A stretch of DNA of 64,000 nucleotides from Pseudorhodoferax soli (GCF_003337555.1 NZ_QPJK01000006.1:310001-374000), one strand, 5' to 3'; counted from the first letter of the stretch, positions 7,315 to 16,334 are shown. Program-made: numbers and translations. Notes: a model not told the origin generated them from the letters alone.

Positions 7315-8274
7315 ATGGAGTGCGGATCAGCGGTTGTCGTGGGCAGCGGCATCATGGGCAGGGACATCGCGGCCATCTTCGTGAACGCGGGATGGGCCAC
7401 GCAGTTGGTGGCGCCGGAGAGCGACACCTGGGATGCGGCGGCGCGCCATGTGGCGCAGTCGGTCGCGCAGATGGGCGGGGCGCCCCGCTTCGGCCTGCTG
7501 CGCCTGCGGCATGGGCTGGGCGACGTGCAGTGGAGCGGGGTGGACGCGGTGATCGAGACGGTCACCGAGAAGCTGGAGGTCAAGCGCGCGGTCTTCACGC
7601 AGCTCGACGCCCTGGTCCCGGCGGGCGTGCCCATCGGCTCGAACAGCAGCGGGCTGCGCATCACCGACATCGCGGCGGGCTGCAACACGGCTTCGCGCAT
7701 GGCCAATGCGCACTTCTTCCTGCCGGCGCATCTGGTGCCCTTGGTGGAGGTGGCCAAGGGCGCTTTCACGCACGACGTGGCGGTGGACCGGCTGCTGGAG
7801 ATCTTCGCTGCGGTGGGGCGGATCCCCGTGCGGGTGAACCGGGACGTGCCGGGATTCCTGGCCAACCGCATCCAGCATGCGCTGATGCGCGAGGCCTTCT
7901 CGGTGATCGACGAGGGACTGGCGTCGCCGGAGGACGTGGACGCGGCCGTGCGGTTCGGCTTCGGGTTCCGCTACGTCGCGGCGGGGCCCATTTTGCAGAA
8001 GGAGTTCGCGGGGCTGGACACCCAGTTCGCGGCGGCCTCGTCCATCTACCCCAGCCTGTGCAACGACGCCACGCCCAGCCGCACGTTGCGCGACAAGGTG
8101 GCAGCGGGGCGCTACGGCACCAAGAGCGGCCACGGGTTCTGGCGCTGGAGCGCCGAGCAGATCGCGCAGGAGCGCGCGCGCTACGAAGACGTCCTGCAGC
8201 AGGCACAGCGGCTGCTGGTGCCCGCCACGTTGCCCGGCGCTGCGGGCCTGGACGCGACGGCGGGGACGCTGTGA
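7315..8274 (+). CDS. 3-hydroxyacyl-CoA dehydrogenase family NAD-dependent oxidoreductase
   Basis: A 319-residue enzyme with an N-terminal Rossmann fold (GSGIMG, residues 10-15) and the family catalytic segment NAHFFLP (His133) followed by LVEV (Glu145). The linker RDVPGFLANRI introduces the all-helical C-terminal domain. The family oxidises 3-hydroxyacyl-CoA or other 3-hydroxy acids such as L-gulonate and 3-hydroxybutyrate derivatives. Length fits a single-domain enzyme. AAGGAG precedes the ATG. It is the first gene of a plus-strand operon with a dehydratase, RidA and an aminotransferase, which suggests a hydroxylated amino- or keto-acid substrate rather than fatty acids. Confidence 0.85.
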   Translation: MECGSAVVVGSGIMGRDIAAIFVNAGWATQLVAPESDTWDAAARHVAQSVAQMGGAPRFGLLRLRHGLGDVQWSGVDAVIETVTEKLEVKRAVFTQLDALVPAGVPIGSNSSGLRITDIAAGCNTASRMANAHFFLPAHLVPLVEVAKGAFTHDVAVDRLLEIFAAVGRIPVRVNRDVPGFLANRIQHALMREAFSVIDEGLASPEDVDAAVRFGFGFRYVAAGPILQKEFAGLDTQFAAASSIYPSLCNDATPSRTLRDKVAAGRYGTKSGHGFWRWSAEQIAQERARYEDVLQQAQRLLVPATLPGAAGLDATAGTL

Positions 8275-9362
8275 TGGCGGACAACGGACCCGTGTCCGCC
8301 GTGGGGGCGCAGTGCAGCGCCCCGTTCGGTGCCGTCCCGGCTGGCGCCGGTGGTGTCCAGCCCGACCTCGGGGCCATCCACCGTGCTGCCGCCCGCATCC
8401 AGGGGCACGTGGTGAAGACGCCCTTGCTGCGCTCGGCCGAACTGGATGCGCTGGCCGGCGGGCGGGTGTTCCTCAAGGCCGAGAGCCTGCAGCGCAGCGG
8501 CTCGTTCAAGTTCCGCGGCGCCTGCAACCGGATCCTGGGTTTGTCGCAGGCCGAGCGCGCGCGGGGTGTGGTGGCCTATTCCTCGGGCAACCATGCGCTT
8601 GCGGTCTCCGAGGCGGGGCGCCTGCTGGACGTGCCGGTGGCGGTGGTGATGCCGGCCGATGCCCCGGCGGTCAAGATCCAGGGCTGCCGCGCACGGGGGG
8701 CGACGGTGCTCCTGTACGACCGCGAGCGCGACGACCGCGAGGCCATCGGTCAGCGCATGGTGGAGGACCAGGGCATGACGCTGGTGCCACCCTTCGACGA
8801 TGCGCAGGTCATGGCGGGCGCCGGGACCGGCGCGCTGGAAGCGCTGGAGCAGATGCGGGGCAGGGCGGTGGACACCGCGCTGCTGTGCTGCAGCGGTGGC
8901 GGACTGGCCGCGGGCTGGGCGGTCGCGCTGCGCGCCGCCTGGCCGCGGGTGCAGATCGTGGTGGTCGAACCGGAGGGCTTCGACGACACCGCGCGCTCTT
9001 TGCGCGCGGGCCTGCCGCAACACAACGCGCGGCGCTCGGGCTCCATCCAGGATGCGCTGCTGGCGCCCACGCCGGGGCGGCTGACCCTGCCCGTGCTGCG
9101 CGAGCACGCGGCCACTGGCGTGGCCGTGTCCGACGACGAGACGCTGGCGGCGATGGCGTTCGCGTTCTCGACCCTCAAGCTGGTGCTGGAGCCCGGTGGG
9201 GCGGCCGCGCTGGCGGCCGTGCTCGCGCACAAGGTCGTGCTGGCCGGCCGCAGCACGCTGGTGGTGTGCTCCGGCGGCAACGTCGACCCGGAACTGTTCG
9301 TGCGCAGCCTGCAGCGCAGCGGCGCGGGCGAGTCCTTGGCGCTGGCAGGAAGGCGGCCATGA
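8274..9362 (+). CDS. Threonine/serine dehydratase-like PLP enzyme (fold type II)
   Basis: A 362-residue fold-type II PLP enzyme. The Schiff-base lysine is K79 in GSFKFRG; SSGNHA (103-108) and a glycine loop SGGGLAAG bind the cofactor. Such enzymes remove water from beta-hydroxy amino acids, giving enamine or imine intermediates and then keto acids. There is no ACT regulatory domain, so it resembles catabolic dehydratases, hydroxyaspartate dehydratase or EutB-like proteins. A proline- and alanine-rich leader of about 30 residues precedes the domain. The ATG shares a base with the previous stop (TGATG). RidA follows directly, fitting release of an enamine. Confidence 0.87.
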   Translation: MADNGPVSAVGAQCSAPFGAVPAGAGGVQPDLGAIHRAAARIQGHVVKTPLLRSAELDALAGGRVFLKAESLQRSGSFKFRGACNRILGLSQAERARGVVAYSSGNHALAVSEAGRLLDVPVAVVMPADAPAVKIQGCRARGATVLLYDRERDDREAIGQRMVEDQGMTLVPPFDDAQVMAGAGTGALEALEQMRGRAVDTALLCCSGGGLAAGWAVALRAAWPRVQIVVVEPEGFDDTARSLRAGLPQHNARRSGSIQDALLAPTPGRLTLPVLREHAATGVAVSDDETLAAMAFAFSTLKLVLEPGGAAALAAVLAHKVVLAGRSTLVVCSGGNVDPELFVRSLQRSGAGESLALAGRRP

Positions 9363-9994
9363 GCGCGGCGCGGAGGGTGAAACCAGGGCGGGCGGCGAAC
9401 ACGAGTCGCCGGAGCGCGAGCGGTGTCGCGCCGCATGCCGCCGGCCGGCCAGGCAGTGGCCAGGGACTGGACGTGGCGGCGATGCGGGCGCCGACGCCCG
9501 AGAACCGGGCGCGGGCGCTTGGCCTGGACATCGCCGACGATGTCACGCCGGCTGCCCACTACGCGCTTGCCACCTTCCACGGTGGGCTGCTGTACCTGAG
9601 CGGGCAGCTGCCGCGCGTGGGCGACGAGGTCGCGGTCACGGGGCGGGTGGGCGAGGACGTCCCCCTGGGCGAGGCACAGCGGGCCGCCCGGCTGTGCACG
9701 CTGCGGGCGCTGGGCGCGCTGCGCCGGGTCCTGGGCTCGCTCGACCGCGTCGAGCGCGTCCTCAAGCTGCAGGTGTTCGTGCAGTGCGCGCCGGACTTCC
9801 AGCGGCACAGCGAGGTTGCTGATGCAGCCTCCGAACTGCTGGTGCAGGTCTTCGGTGCGGTCGGCCTGGCCGCGCGCACCGCCGTCGGCGTCTACCAGCT
9901 GCCCAAGGGGGCAAGTGTCGAACTCGATCTGGTCGTCGCTTGTGCTGCGCCGGCCACCAACCTGAAGGAGCAACACCGTGCGGCTCAGCACTGA
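9359..9994 (+). CDS. RidA/YjgF family enamine/imine deaminase
   Basis: A 211-residue protein. After a basic leader of about 45 residues comes a RidA domain with LYLSGQLP and a typical C-terminal segment (LPKGASVELDLVVA). RidA proteins hydrolyse reactive enamine or imine products of PLP dehydratases. The gene overlaps the dehydratase gene by 4 bases (ATGA), a direct functional link. The segment where the classical catalytic arginine sits reads FVQCAPDF and is not a perfect match to the RidA archetype, so it may be one of the Rid1-7 subfamilies. The domain is at the upper end of usual length. Confidence 0.82.
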   Translation: MSAARRVKPGRAANTSRRSASGVAPHAAGRPGSGQGLDVAAMRAPTPENRARALGLDIADDVTPAAHYALATFHGGLLYLSGQLPRVGDEVAVTGRVGEDVPLGEAQRAARLCTLRALGALRRVLGSLDRVERVLKLQVFVQCAPDFQRHSEVADAASELLVQVFGAVGLAARTAVGVYQLPKGASVELDLVVACAAPATNLKEQHRAAQH

Positions 9995-11282
9995 GACACC
10001 CGGCGCTGGCCTTGCCGGCGCCACGCAGGCCCCACGCGCCACGGCGCAGGACCGCCGGCAATGGCAGGAGCGCTTCGAGGCCTTCCGGGCCCGCGGCCTG
10101 TCCATCGACATGACGCGCGGCAAGCCTTGCGCGGAGCAGCTCGCGCTGTCCGACGCACTGCTCGACCTGCCCGGCCGGGGCGACTTCCTCACCGAGGACG
10201 GTGGCGATGCGCGCAACTACTACGGCGGGCCGCTGGGCCTGCCGGAGGCGCGCCGTCTGTTCTGCACGATGCTGGATGCGACGCCGGAGCAGGTGGCGGT
10301 CGGCAACAACTCCAGCCTGGCCCTCATGCACGACATGCTGGCCTTCGCGGTCCTGCACGGTGTGCCGGGCGGCGCGCAGCCCTGGAGCCGGGAGACGGAC
10401 CGCTTCCTGTGCCCGGTTCCCGGCTACGACCGTCACTTCGCACTGTGCGAGGCCTTCGGCCTGGAGATGGTGCCGGTGCCGATGACGGGCCGGGGGCCGG
10501 ACATGGACGCGGTCGAAGCGCTGGCGCGCGATCCGCGCGTCAAGGGCATGTGGTGCGTGCCCCTGTACAGCAATCCCACCGGGGAAACCTATGCGCCCGA
10601 CGTGGTCGAACGGCTGGCCCGCATGCAGACGGGTGCGCCGGACTTCCGGCTGTTCTGGGACAAGGCCTATGCCGTGCACCACCTGACCGAGCAGGCCGAG
10701 GGCGTGCCCAGCATCCTGGCGCTCAGCGCCCAGGCCGGGCATGCGGACCGGCCGCTCGTCTTCGGTTCGACCTCCAAGATCACGTTCGCCGGTGCGGGAC
10801 TGGGCCTGCTGGCGGCTTCCAGGGCCAACCTGGACTGGTACGCCGGGCATGCGGGCGTGCGCTCCATCGGGCCGGACAAGCTCAACCAGCTGCGCCATGT
10901 GCGGCTGCTGCGCGACCATGCCGGGCTGCTCGTGCACATGCAGGCGCAGCGCGCCATCCTGGCACCCAAGTTCGCCATCGTGCAGTCGGCGCTGGAGCGC
11001 CACCTGGACGGCCGCGGTGTGGCGACCTGGACCCGGCCACGCGGCGGCTACTTCGTGAGCCTGCAGGTGCGCAACGGCTGCGCGCGCCGCGTCGTGGCGC
11101 TGGCCCGCCAGCTCGGCATCGTGCTCGTGCCTGCGGGCAAGACCCATCCGCAGGGCCACGACCCGCGCGACAGCACTCTGCGGCTCGCGCCCAGCTTCCC
11201 CGATCCCGCCGACCTCGCGACCGCGATGGAAGGCATCTGTCTCGGCATCCTGTTGGCCTGCACGGAGGAGCCACTGCCATGA
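9978..11282 (+). CDS. Type Ic aspartate-like aminotransferase (Aminotran_MocR family)
   Basis: A 434-residue aminotransferase without a DNA-binding domain. It matches the family that includes the type Ic aspartate aminotransferases: DMTRGKP (44-50), CPVPGYDRHF (145-154), SNPTGETY (198-205), FWDKAYAVHH (226-235) and the PLP lysine K267 in STSKITFAG. It would move an amino group between an amino acid and a 2-oxo acid. The start is GTG 9978 with AAGGAG upstream, overlapping the RidA gene by 17 bases. Its place after dehydratase and RidA fits amino-acid breakdown in the same pathway. Confidence 0.87.
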   Translation: MRLSTETPGAGLAGATQAPRATAQDRRQWQERFEAFRARGLSIDMTRGKPCAEQLALSDALLDLPGRGDFLTEDGGDARNYYGGPLGLPEARRLFCTMLDATPEQVAVGNNSSLALMHDMLAFAVLHGVPGGAQPWSRETDRFLCPVPGYDRHFALCEAFGLEMVPVPMTGRGPDMDAVEALARDPRVKGMWCVPLYSNPTGETYAPDVVERLARMQTGAPDFRLFWDKAYAVHHLTEQAEGVPSILALSAQAGHADRPLVFGSTSKITFAGAGLGLLAASRANLDWYAGHAGVRSIGPDKLNQLRHVRLLRDHAGLLVHMQAQRAILAPKFAIVQSALERHLDGRGVATWTRPRGGYFVSLQVRNGCARRVVALARQLGIVLVPAGKTHPQGHDPRDSTLRLAPSFPDPADLATAMEGICLGILLACTEEPLP

Positions 11283-11791
11283 ACGGTCATTTCATCGCGT
11301 TCGCGCGCTACCTGGCGCGCAGCGCCCAGCCTGCCGGCCGGCCCGCGATCTGGCGTGGCCCGGACGTCGACGCCGCGCTGTCGGCACAGCCAACAAGCCC
11401 GCAGCGGCTCACGCGCGCACTGGCGCTCACGCCCACGGACGATCCGCAGGCCCTGGGCCTGAACGGCAGCATCTCGCTGATCGTGCAGGCGCTGGGCCCG
11501 GGCGAGACGGGGCGCATGCACAGCCATTCGTTCTGGCACCTGTACTTCGTGCTCAAGGGCCGCGGCGCTTCGCAGATCGGCGGCGAACTGATCAGCTGGT
11601 CGGCCGGCGACAGCTTCTATGTACCGGCCTGGGTGGACCACGACCTGCAGAACCTGAGCACCACCGAGGACGCGGTCGTGTACTCCGCCCAGAACCTGCC
11701 GGAGCAGGCGGCCACCGGCGCGCTGATGCGCAAGGAGGCCGCGGGCTACGTCCACATCCGGGCCGAGGCGGCCGCGCCCGCCGACGCCTGA
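11279..11791 (+). CDS. Cupin-domain protein (dioxygenase-like)
   Basis: A 170-residue single-domain cupin overlapping the aminotransferase gene by 4 bases. Metal-ligand candidates lie in MHSHSFWHLYFVLKG, and in the second cupin motif GDSFYVPAWVDHDLQN. The pattern resembles the cupin halves of gentisate-type dioxygenases, but the protein is too short to be a full bicupin dioxygenase. It could be a small dioxygenase, an isomerase or a binding protein. The operon context suggests an accessory metabolic step. Confidence 0.75.
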   Translation: MNGHFIAFARYLARSAQPAGRPAIWRGPDVDAALSAQPTSPQRLTRALALTPTDDPQALGLNGSISLIVQALGPGETGRMHSHSFWHLYFVLKGRGASQIGGELISWSAGDSFYVPAWVDHDLQNLSTTEDAVVYSAQNLPEQAATGALMRKEAAGYVHIRAEAAAPADA

Positions 11792-11884
11792 CGCGCAGCG
11801 GTTCCGTCTTCCTCTTTGGCGTCGCCCCACGGTTGCGCCTGCCATTCCCACTTCGGGCCATCGCGGCCCGTCCAAGGAGTATCC

Positions 11885-12871
11885 ATGTCCGTTTCCAGCG
11901 TGCTGCGTGCGGCCCTTGCGGTCTGCAGCCTCATGGCCTGCGCCGTGGCGCCGGCCCAGACCCCCGTGCCCGCGAGCGACAAGGTCGTGCGCATCGTCGT
12001 TCCCTTCGCACCCGGCGGCGCCACCGACATCGTCGCGCGGGCCGTGTCCGATGCGCTGGCCCGGGAGCTGGGGCAGACCGTCATCGTGGAGAACCGGCCC
12101 GGCGCCGGCGGTGCGGTCGGCGCCAACTTCGTGTCCAAGGCGGTGCCGGATGGCACGGTGCTGGGCCTGGCCACGGTCTCCACCATGGCGACCAACCCGG
12201 CGATCAACCCCAAGAACCCGTACGACCCGGTCACCGGCTTCACACCGGTCATCACGCTGGCGACGGTGCCGGTCATCCTGGCCGTCAGCGCCGCCAGGCT
12301 GCCGGTCAACGACATGGCCCAGCTGGTCGCGCGGCTGGGCAGCTGTCCGGTTCCCTGCACCTTCGCCTCCGCGGGGACGGGTGGGGTAGGGCACCTGGAC
12401 GGCGAGCTGTTCAAGGCACTGACCAGGACCGACCTGGTCCATGTGCCGTACAAGGGGGCGGGGCCGGCCATCGCGGACCTGCTGGGCGGCCAGGTGGACA
12501 TGATGTTCGACAACCTGCCCTCCATGCTGCCGCACATCCAGTCGGGCGCGCTGCGGGGCATCGCGGTCATGAGCCCGCAGCGCAGCCCCGCGCTGCCCCG
12601 GGTGCCGACCTTCACCGAAGCGGGGATGGCGGCGCTGGACAACACCGCGTGGATGGGGCTGGTGGCGCCGGCCCGGATGCCGCCCGAGGTCCGGGACCGG
12701 ATCCATGCCGCGGCGGCGCGCGCGCTGGCCGATCCGGCCGTGCGCCAGCGTTTCGAGAAGGCCGGCATCCAGCCGGTGGGCGGCAGCGTGGCGGACTTCG
12801 CCGCGCTGATCGACAAGGAGCTCGCCCTGCGCCGCGCCATCGTGGTGGACCGCGGCCTCAAGCTGGACTGA
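11885..12871 (+). CDS. Tripartite tricarboxylate transporter substrate-binding protein (Bug family)
   Basis: A 328-residue periplasmic receptor. A signal peptide ends near residue 24 (APA|Q). Bug-family hallmarks follow: VRIVVPFAPGGATDIVAR, VIVENRPGAGG, HVPYKGAGPAIADLLGGQ and DNLPSMLPHI. These proteins capture organic acids or amides for TctAB permeases. AAGGAG precedes ATG 11885. No tctA or tctB gene exists in this window, so it is an orphan receptor, as is common in Burkholderiales. It is probably the receptor for the compound degraded by this operon. Confidence 0.9.
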   Translation: MSVSSVLRAALAVCSLMACAVAPAQTPVPASDKVVRIVVPFAPGGATDIVARAVSDALARELGQTVIVENRPGAGGAVGANFVSKAVPDGTVLGLATVSTMATNPAINPKNPYDPVTGFTPVITLATVPVILAVSAARLPVNDMAQLVARLGSCPVPCTFASAGTGGVGHLDGELFKALTRTDLVHVPYKGAGPAIADLLGGQVDMMFDNLPSMLPHIQSGALRGIAVMSPQRSPALPRVPTFTEAGMAALDNTAWMGLVAPARMPPEVRDRIHAAAARALADPAVRQRFEKAGIQPVGGSVADFAALIDKELALRRAIVVDRGLKLD

Positions 12872-13915
12872 GTGGTGGCCATGTTGCAGAACAACTCGGC
12901 GCGCTATCCGCTGCCCGCGGACTTCCAGGTGGGCTTGGCCGCACTCAAGCCCTGTTTCGCGGGGCTGCAGAGCCCGGAGTGCATCGTCTCGAACGCCGCA
13001 GGCGAGTTCCTGATGTCGGACCGCCGCGGTGGCTTCACCCATGTGGACCCCGGCGGCAAGGCGCAACTGGTGCAGGGCCGCACGGTGCAGGGTGGGGCGC
13101 TGCATGCCAACGGCATCGCGCTCGGCGCCGACGGGCGCGTCCTGGTGGCGCACCTGGGTGACGCAGAAGGGGGCGTCTACAGGCTGGGGAGTACAGGCTC
13201 GGCGATGCCCGTCGTGACCACGCTGGAGGGACGGGTGCTGCCGCCAACCAACTTCGTGCTGGAGGACGCCAACGGCACGGTCTGGTTCACGGTCAGCACT
13301 CGGCACATCCCGCGCATGCAGGCCTGGTACCCCGACGTCGCTGAAGGCTACATCGCGGTCCACGACGCCCGCGGCACCCGCATCCTGGCCGACGGCCTGG
13401 GCTACACCAACGAGATCGCGTTCTCACCCGATGGGCTGTTCGTGTACGTCAACGAGACGCACGCGCGGCGCCTGACGCGGTTCCGGCTGCGGCCCGGGCC
13501 CACGCTGACCGACCGCGAAACGGTGTGCAGCTTTCCTGCGGGCGACCAGCCCGACGGCGTGTGCTTCGACGCCTTCGGGGGCGCCTGGGTCACTTGCATC
13601 GTCAGCAACAAGGTCTATGTGGTGCGGCCCGATGGCATGCTGCAGCTGGTGCTGGCGGACACGGACGCCAGGCACGTGGCGCGGTATGTGTCCGACCTCG
13701 ACGCAAGGCGTCTGTGCCGCGACAGCATCTGGACCTGCGGCACCAGCAGCCTGGGCAATGTCTCCAGCCTGTGCTTCGCCGGCCCGCAGCGCCGCACCGT
13801 GCTCCTCGGCTCGCTCCTGGGGCACAGGGTGCTGGCCTTCGAGTGCCCGGTGCCAGGGCACCCGCCGGTGCACTGGCATCGCCGCTTTGCCGGTGGCGCC
13901 AGCAACGGACCTTGA
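12872..13915 (+). CDS. SMP-30/gluconolactonase-like beta-propeller hydrolase
   Basis: A 347-residue cytoplasmic protein of the SMP-30/gluconolaconase/LRE family. Propeller signatures include SPECIVSNAAGEFLMSD at the N-terminus, ANGIALGADGRVLVAH, TNEIAFSPDGLFVYVNET and QPDGVCFDAFGGAWVT. These carry the Glu, Asn and Asp residues that bind the catalytic divalent metal. Such enzymes hydrolyse sugar or aldonate lactones. The start is GTG 12872 directly after the previous stop, with another GTG and an ATG (12881) just inside. A lactone-opening step in the operon's pathway is inferred. Confidence 0.83.
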   Translation: MVAMLQNNSARYPLPADFQVGLAALKPCFAGLQSPECIVSNAAGEFLMSDRRGGFTHVDPGGKAQLVQGRTVQGGALHANGIALGADGRVLVAHLGDAEGGVYRLGSTGSAMPVVTTLEGRVLPPTNFVLEDANGTVWFTVSTRHIPRMQAWYPDVAEGYIAVHDARGTRILADGLGYTNEIAFSPDGLFVYVNETHARRLTRFRLRPGPTLTDRETVCSFPAGDQPDGVCFDAFGGAWVTCIVSNKVYVVRPDGMLQLVLADTDARHVARYVSDLDARRLCRDSIWTCGTSSLGNVSSLCFAGPQRRTVLLGSLLGHRVLAFECPVPGHPPVHWHRRFAGGASNGP

Positions 13916-14079
13916 ATCTCGTGTCCGTGTCGAGGGGCCTGCATACCGGCCGCCTCGTTTCCGGCCGCTTCGTCGCCGGCCGCCTCGACGCCAGCTTCTT
14001 CCATCCGCCCATCGCCGCGCCGCGCGTTCCGCGGTGGCGATGTGCATGGCCCCGATCGTTTGCATCAAAGGAGTTCAAC

Positions 14080-15066
14080 ATGGCACGCATTGCGCAGTTC
14101 GTCATCGTTTGCCTCGCGGCCCTGGCCGCCGCGTTCCCTTCCTTTTCCCGGGCGGAGGCCACCTGGCCACGGGACACCGTGCGCGTCATCGTGCCTTTCG
14201 CGCCGGGAGGCCTGACCGACGTGATCGGTCGCACGCTGGCCCAGGAGCTGGCCAAGTCATTGAAGGTGCCGGCCATCGTGGAGAACCGCTCCGGCGCGTA
14301 TGGCCTGGTCGGCACGGAGTACGTGGCGCAGGCCAGGCCGGACGGGCACACGCTGCTGGTCGGCGGCGGCATCGTCGCCCTGGCCGACGCCCTGTACCCC
14401 AAGCTGCGCTTCGATCCCCGCAAGGACCTGGTGCCAGTGGCCATGATCGAGCGCAACGGCTTGCTGCTCCTGGCGACCAGGGGGAGCGAGCGCTTCGCGG
14501 GCGCGCAGTTGCCCCAGGTGCTCGGCTGGGCGCGCGCGCAGCCCGGCAGCATTGCGGTGGCGAGCTTCGGCTCGGGCAGCATCAGCCACATGGCGCTGGA
14601 GACACTCAAGACGGCTGGCAAGGCGGACCTGCTGCACGTGCCCTACCGCGGCACGGCACCGGCTCTGCCCGACCTGATCGGTGGTCATGTTCCGCTGATG
14701 TTCGACAACACGGTGACGGCCTTGCCGCAGGTACGCGCCGGCAAGGTCCGCGCGATCGCCTACACGGGCAAGGAGCGGCTGGCCCAGTTGCCGGACGTCC
14801 CGACCTTCACCGAGCTGGGCCTGCCGGAACTGCAGATCTACAACTTCTTCGGCCTGTACGTGCCGACGGGAACGCCCGCGGCAGTGGCCGAGCGGCTGAA
14901 CGCGGAGGTGAACCGGATCTTCCGGCAGCCGGAGGTGGTCGCCAAGTTCGCCGAGATGGGCGCCGAACTCCACCCAGGTTCTGCCGCAGCTTTCTCCGCC
15001 TTCCTCGAAGGCGAGCGAAGCCGTTGGGGCCAGCTGATCCGCTCGCGCAACATCCGTCCCGAGTGA
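14080..15066 (+). CDS. Second tripartite tricarboxylate transporter receptor (Bug family)
   Basis: A 328-residue Bug receptor with a signal peptide (cleavage near SRA|E, residue 25). It shows VRVIVPFAPGGLTDVIGR, AIVENRSGAYG, HVPYRGTAPALPDLIGGH and LPDVPTFTELG. AAAGGAG precedes the ATG. A 164-base gap from the lactonase gene holds no recognisable gene. Two different Bug receptors in one operon, neither with a permease, suggests related substrates or that one senses a compound for another system. Confidence 0.9.
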   Translation: MARIAQFVIVCLAALAAAFPSFSRAEATWPRDTVRVIVPFAPGGLTDVIGRTLAQELAKSLKVPAIVENRSGAYGLVGTEYVAQARPDGHTLLVGGGIVALADALYPKLRFDPRKDLVPVAMIERNGLLLLATRGSERFAGAQLPQVLGWARAQPGSIAVASFGSGSISHMALETLKTAGKADLLHVPYRGTAPALPDLIGGHVPLMFDNTVTALPQVRAGKVRAIAYTGKERLAQLPDVPTFTELGLPELQIYNFFGLYVPTGTPAAVAERLNAEVNRIFRQPEVVAKFAEMGAELHPGSAAAFSAFLEGERSRWGQLIRSRNIRPE

Positions 15067-15079
15067 GACCGACGGCCCG

Positions 15080-15805
15080 ATGCATGTGCGCACGTTCCGG
15101 CTGCCCTTCAAGGGCTTCGGCCTGCATGCCGAGGCCTGCTGGGCAGGGTATCGCGAGCGCAGTGACCAGCGCTACGTGCTCTTCCTGCATGGCGGAGGTG
15201 CGGCCACCTCGTCGGAGGGCACGCGCTACCTGCGCGAGGATCTGGCGGAACATGGCGTCGCCAGCGTGGCGTTGGACTTCTCCGGGCATGGCCGCAGCGG
15301 CGGTCACATGGTGGACGCCAGCCTGGACCGGCGGTGCGAAGAAGCACTGCGCCTGGTAGATAGCCTGCAACCGGTGCGGCCGCGCGCGATCGTGGCGACC
15401 AGCATGGCGGGGCATGTGGCCTGTCGGCTGGCGGAAACCTTGCGCCCCGAAGTCCTGGTCCTGTTCTGTCCCGCAGCCTACGAGGCCGATGCAGAGTCGG
15501 CGCGGTTCGGCGAACCATTCAGGACCGTGATCCGGGCCACGCGCAGCTTCGAGCAGTCGCCCGCGTTCGAGGCGTTGCGGCGTTTCGAGGGGCACGTGCT
15601 GTGCTTCTATGGCACGCAGGACGCGATCATTCCGCGGGAGGTCCAGCGGGGCTATGCGACCGCTTGCGCAAGCGCGAGGCTGGCCGACTTCCGCATGTTC
15701 GAAGGCGTTGGCCACAAGCTGCACGAGTGGCTTGCGGGGCAGACCGCGCTTCGGCGCGAGGTGGTGGACCGGATCAAGGCGGCGCTGGGCGCGGCGGTGG
15801 CCTGA
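15080..15805 (+). CDS. Alpha/beta hydrolase
   Basis: A 241-residue alpha/beta-fold hydrolase. The oxyanion loop is HGGG (about 38-41), the nucleophile elbow is ATSMAG (Ser in S-M-A-G, a variant of GxSxG), the acid is in GTQDAI and the histidine in GVGHKLHE. The lid is small. It may hydrolyse an ester, thioester or carbon-carbon bond of a pathway intermediate. It follows the Bug gene by 13 bases and is the last gene of the operon. Confidence 0.82.
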   Translation: MHVRTFRLPFKGFGLHAEACWAGYRERSDQRYVLFLHGGGAATSSEGTRYLREDLAEHGVASVALDFSGHGRSGGHMVDASLDRRCEEALRLVDSLQPVRPRAIVATSMAGHVACRLAETLRPEVLVLFCPAAYEADAESARFGEPFRTVIRATRSFEQSPAFEALRRFEGHVLCFYGTQDAIIPREVQRGYATACASARLADFRMFEGVGHKLHEWLAGQTALRREVVDRIKAALGAAVA

Positions 15806-15989
15806 GTCCATGCTACTGGTTCGTTCCGGACGGGGCCGGAGGAGGGCGTTCGCATGCAAGCAGACGTCGCGTGCCAGTGTCGGGAGCCAAGGGCGATGGA
15901 ACTGGCGGTCGACATTGGTTCTGCGCATCGCGTGAGCGGCAGAGACCCGACACCCGCGCCTAGGGGGTCGGACATGCCGTTCAGACGGC

Positions 15990-16199
15990 CTGGATCTCCA
16001 AAACGCGCTGGAGACACTCCTGGTTGGCCGGCTGGTGTCGTTCCAGCCGCGGGTGGACTGCAGGATCGTCGTCGCTTCAGGCACAGCCGTATCGCAAAGC
16101 AAGACTTGCGGTTCATGGAACAGCGGCACGTCGCGCAACGCCTCTTCCATCGCTGGATCGCTCAATGTGAACCACCGTTGCCTGCGGTGGCTGCGGGCG
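15990..16199 (-). pseudogene. Decayed IS5-family transposase remnant
   Basis: The gap 15806-16334 has no intact gene. On the minus strand from about 16199 the translation reads RQRWFTLSDPAMEEALRDVP, the N-terminal signature of IS5-type transposases, then PEATTIL. A frame change follows, and a further matching piece (LERHQPA) lies in another frame. No terminal inverted repeats or catalytic DDE parts were found. It is a relic left between the hydrolase operon and the Liv operon. Confidence 0.7.
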
Positions 16200-16252
16200 A
16201 CCGAACGGTCATGCGTGCAAACCCCGATGCGCGATCACCGCCCTGCCAGATA

Positions 16253-16266
16253 CAACAACGTTGTTG
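16253..16266. promoter_or_regulatory. Perfect 14-bp palindrome upstream of the first liv operon
   Basis: CAACAACGTTGTTG is self-complementary and lies about 70 bases before the receptor start at 16335, in an AT-richer stretch. Palindromes of this size suit MarR or similar dimers, and a MarR gene lies in the same operon (23081). Autoregulation through this site is inferred. Confidence 0.5.
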
Positions 16267-16334
16267 GGATATTCGCAAATCGGGCATAGCTCCTGCAACG
16301 GATTCCTGGCGCAATCAAACGACAGGAGACACTC

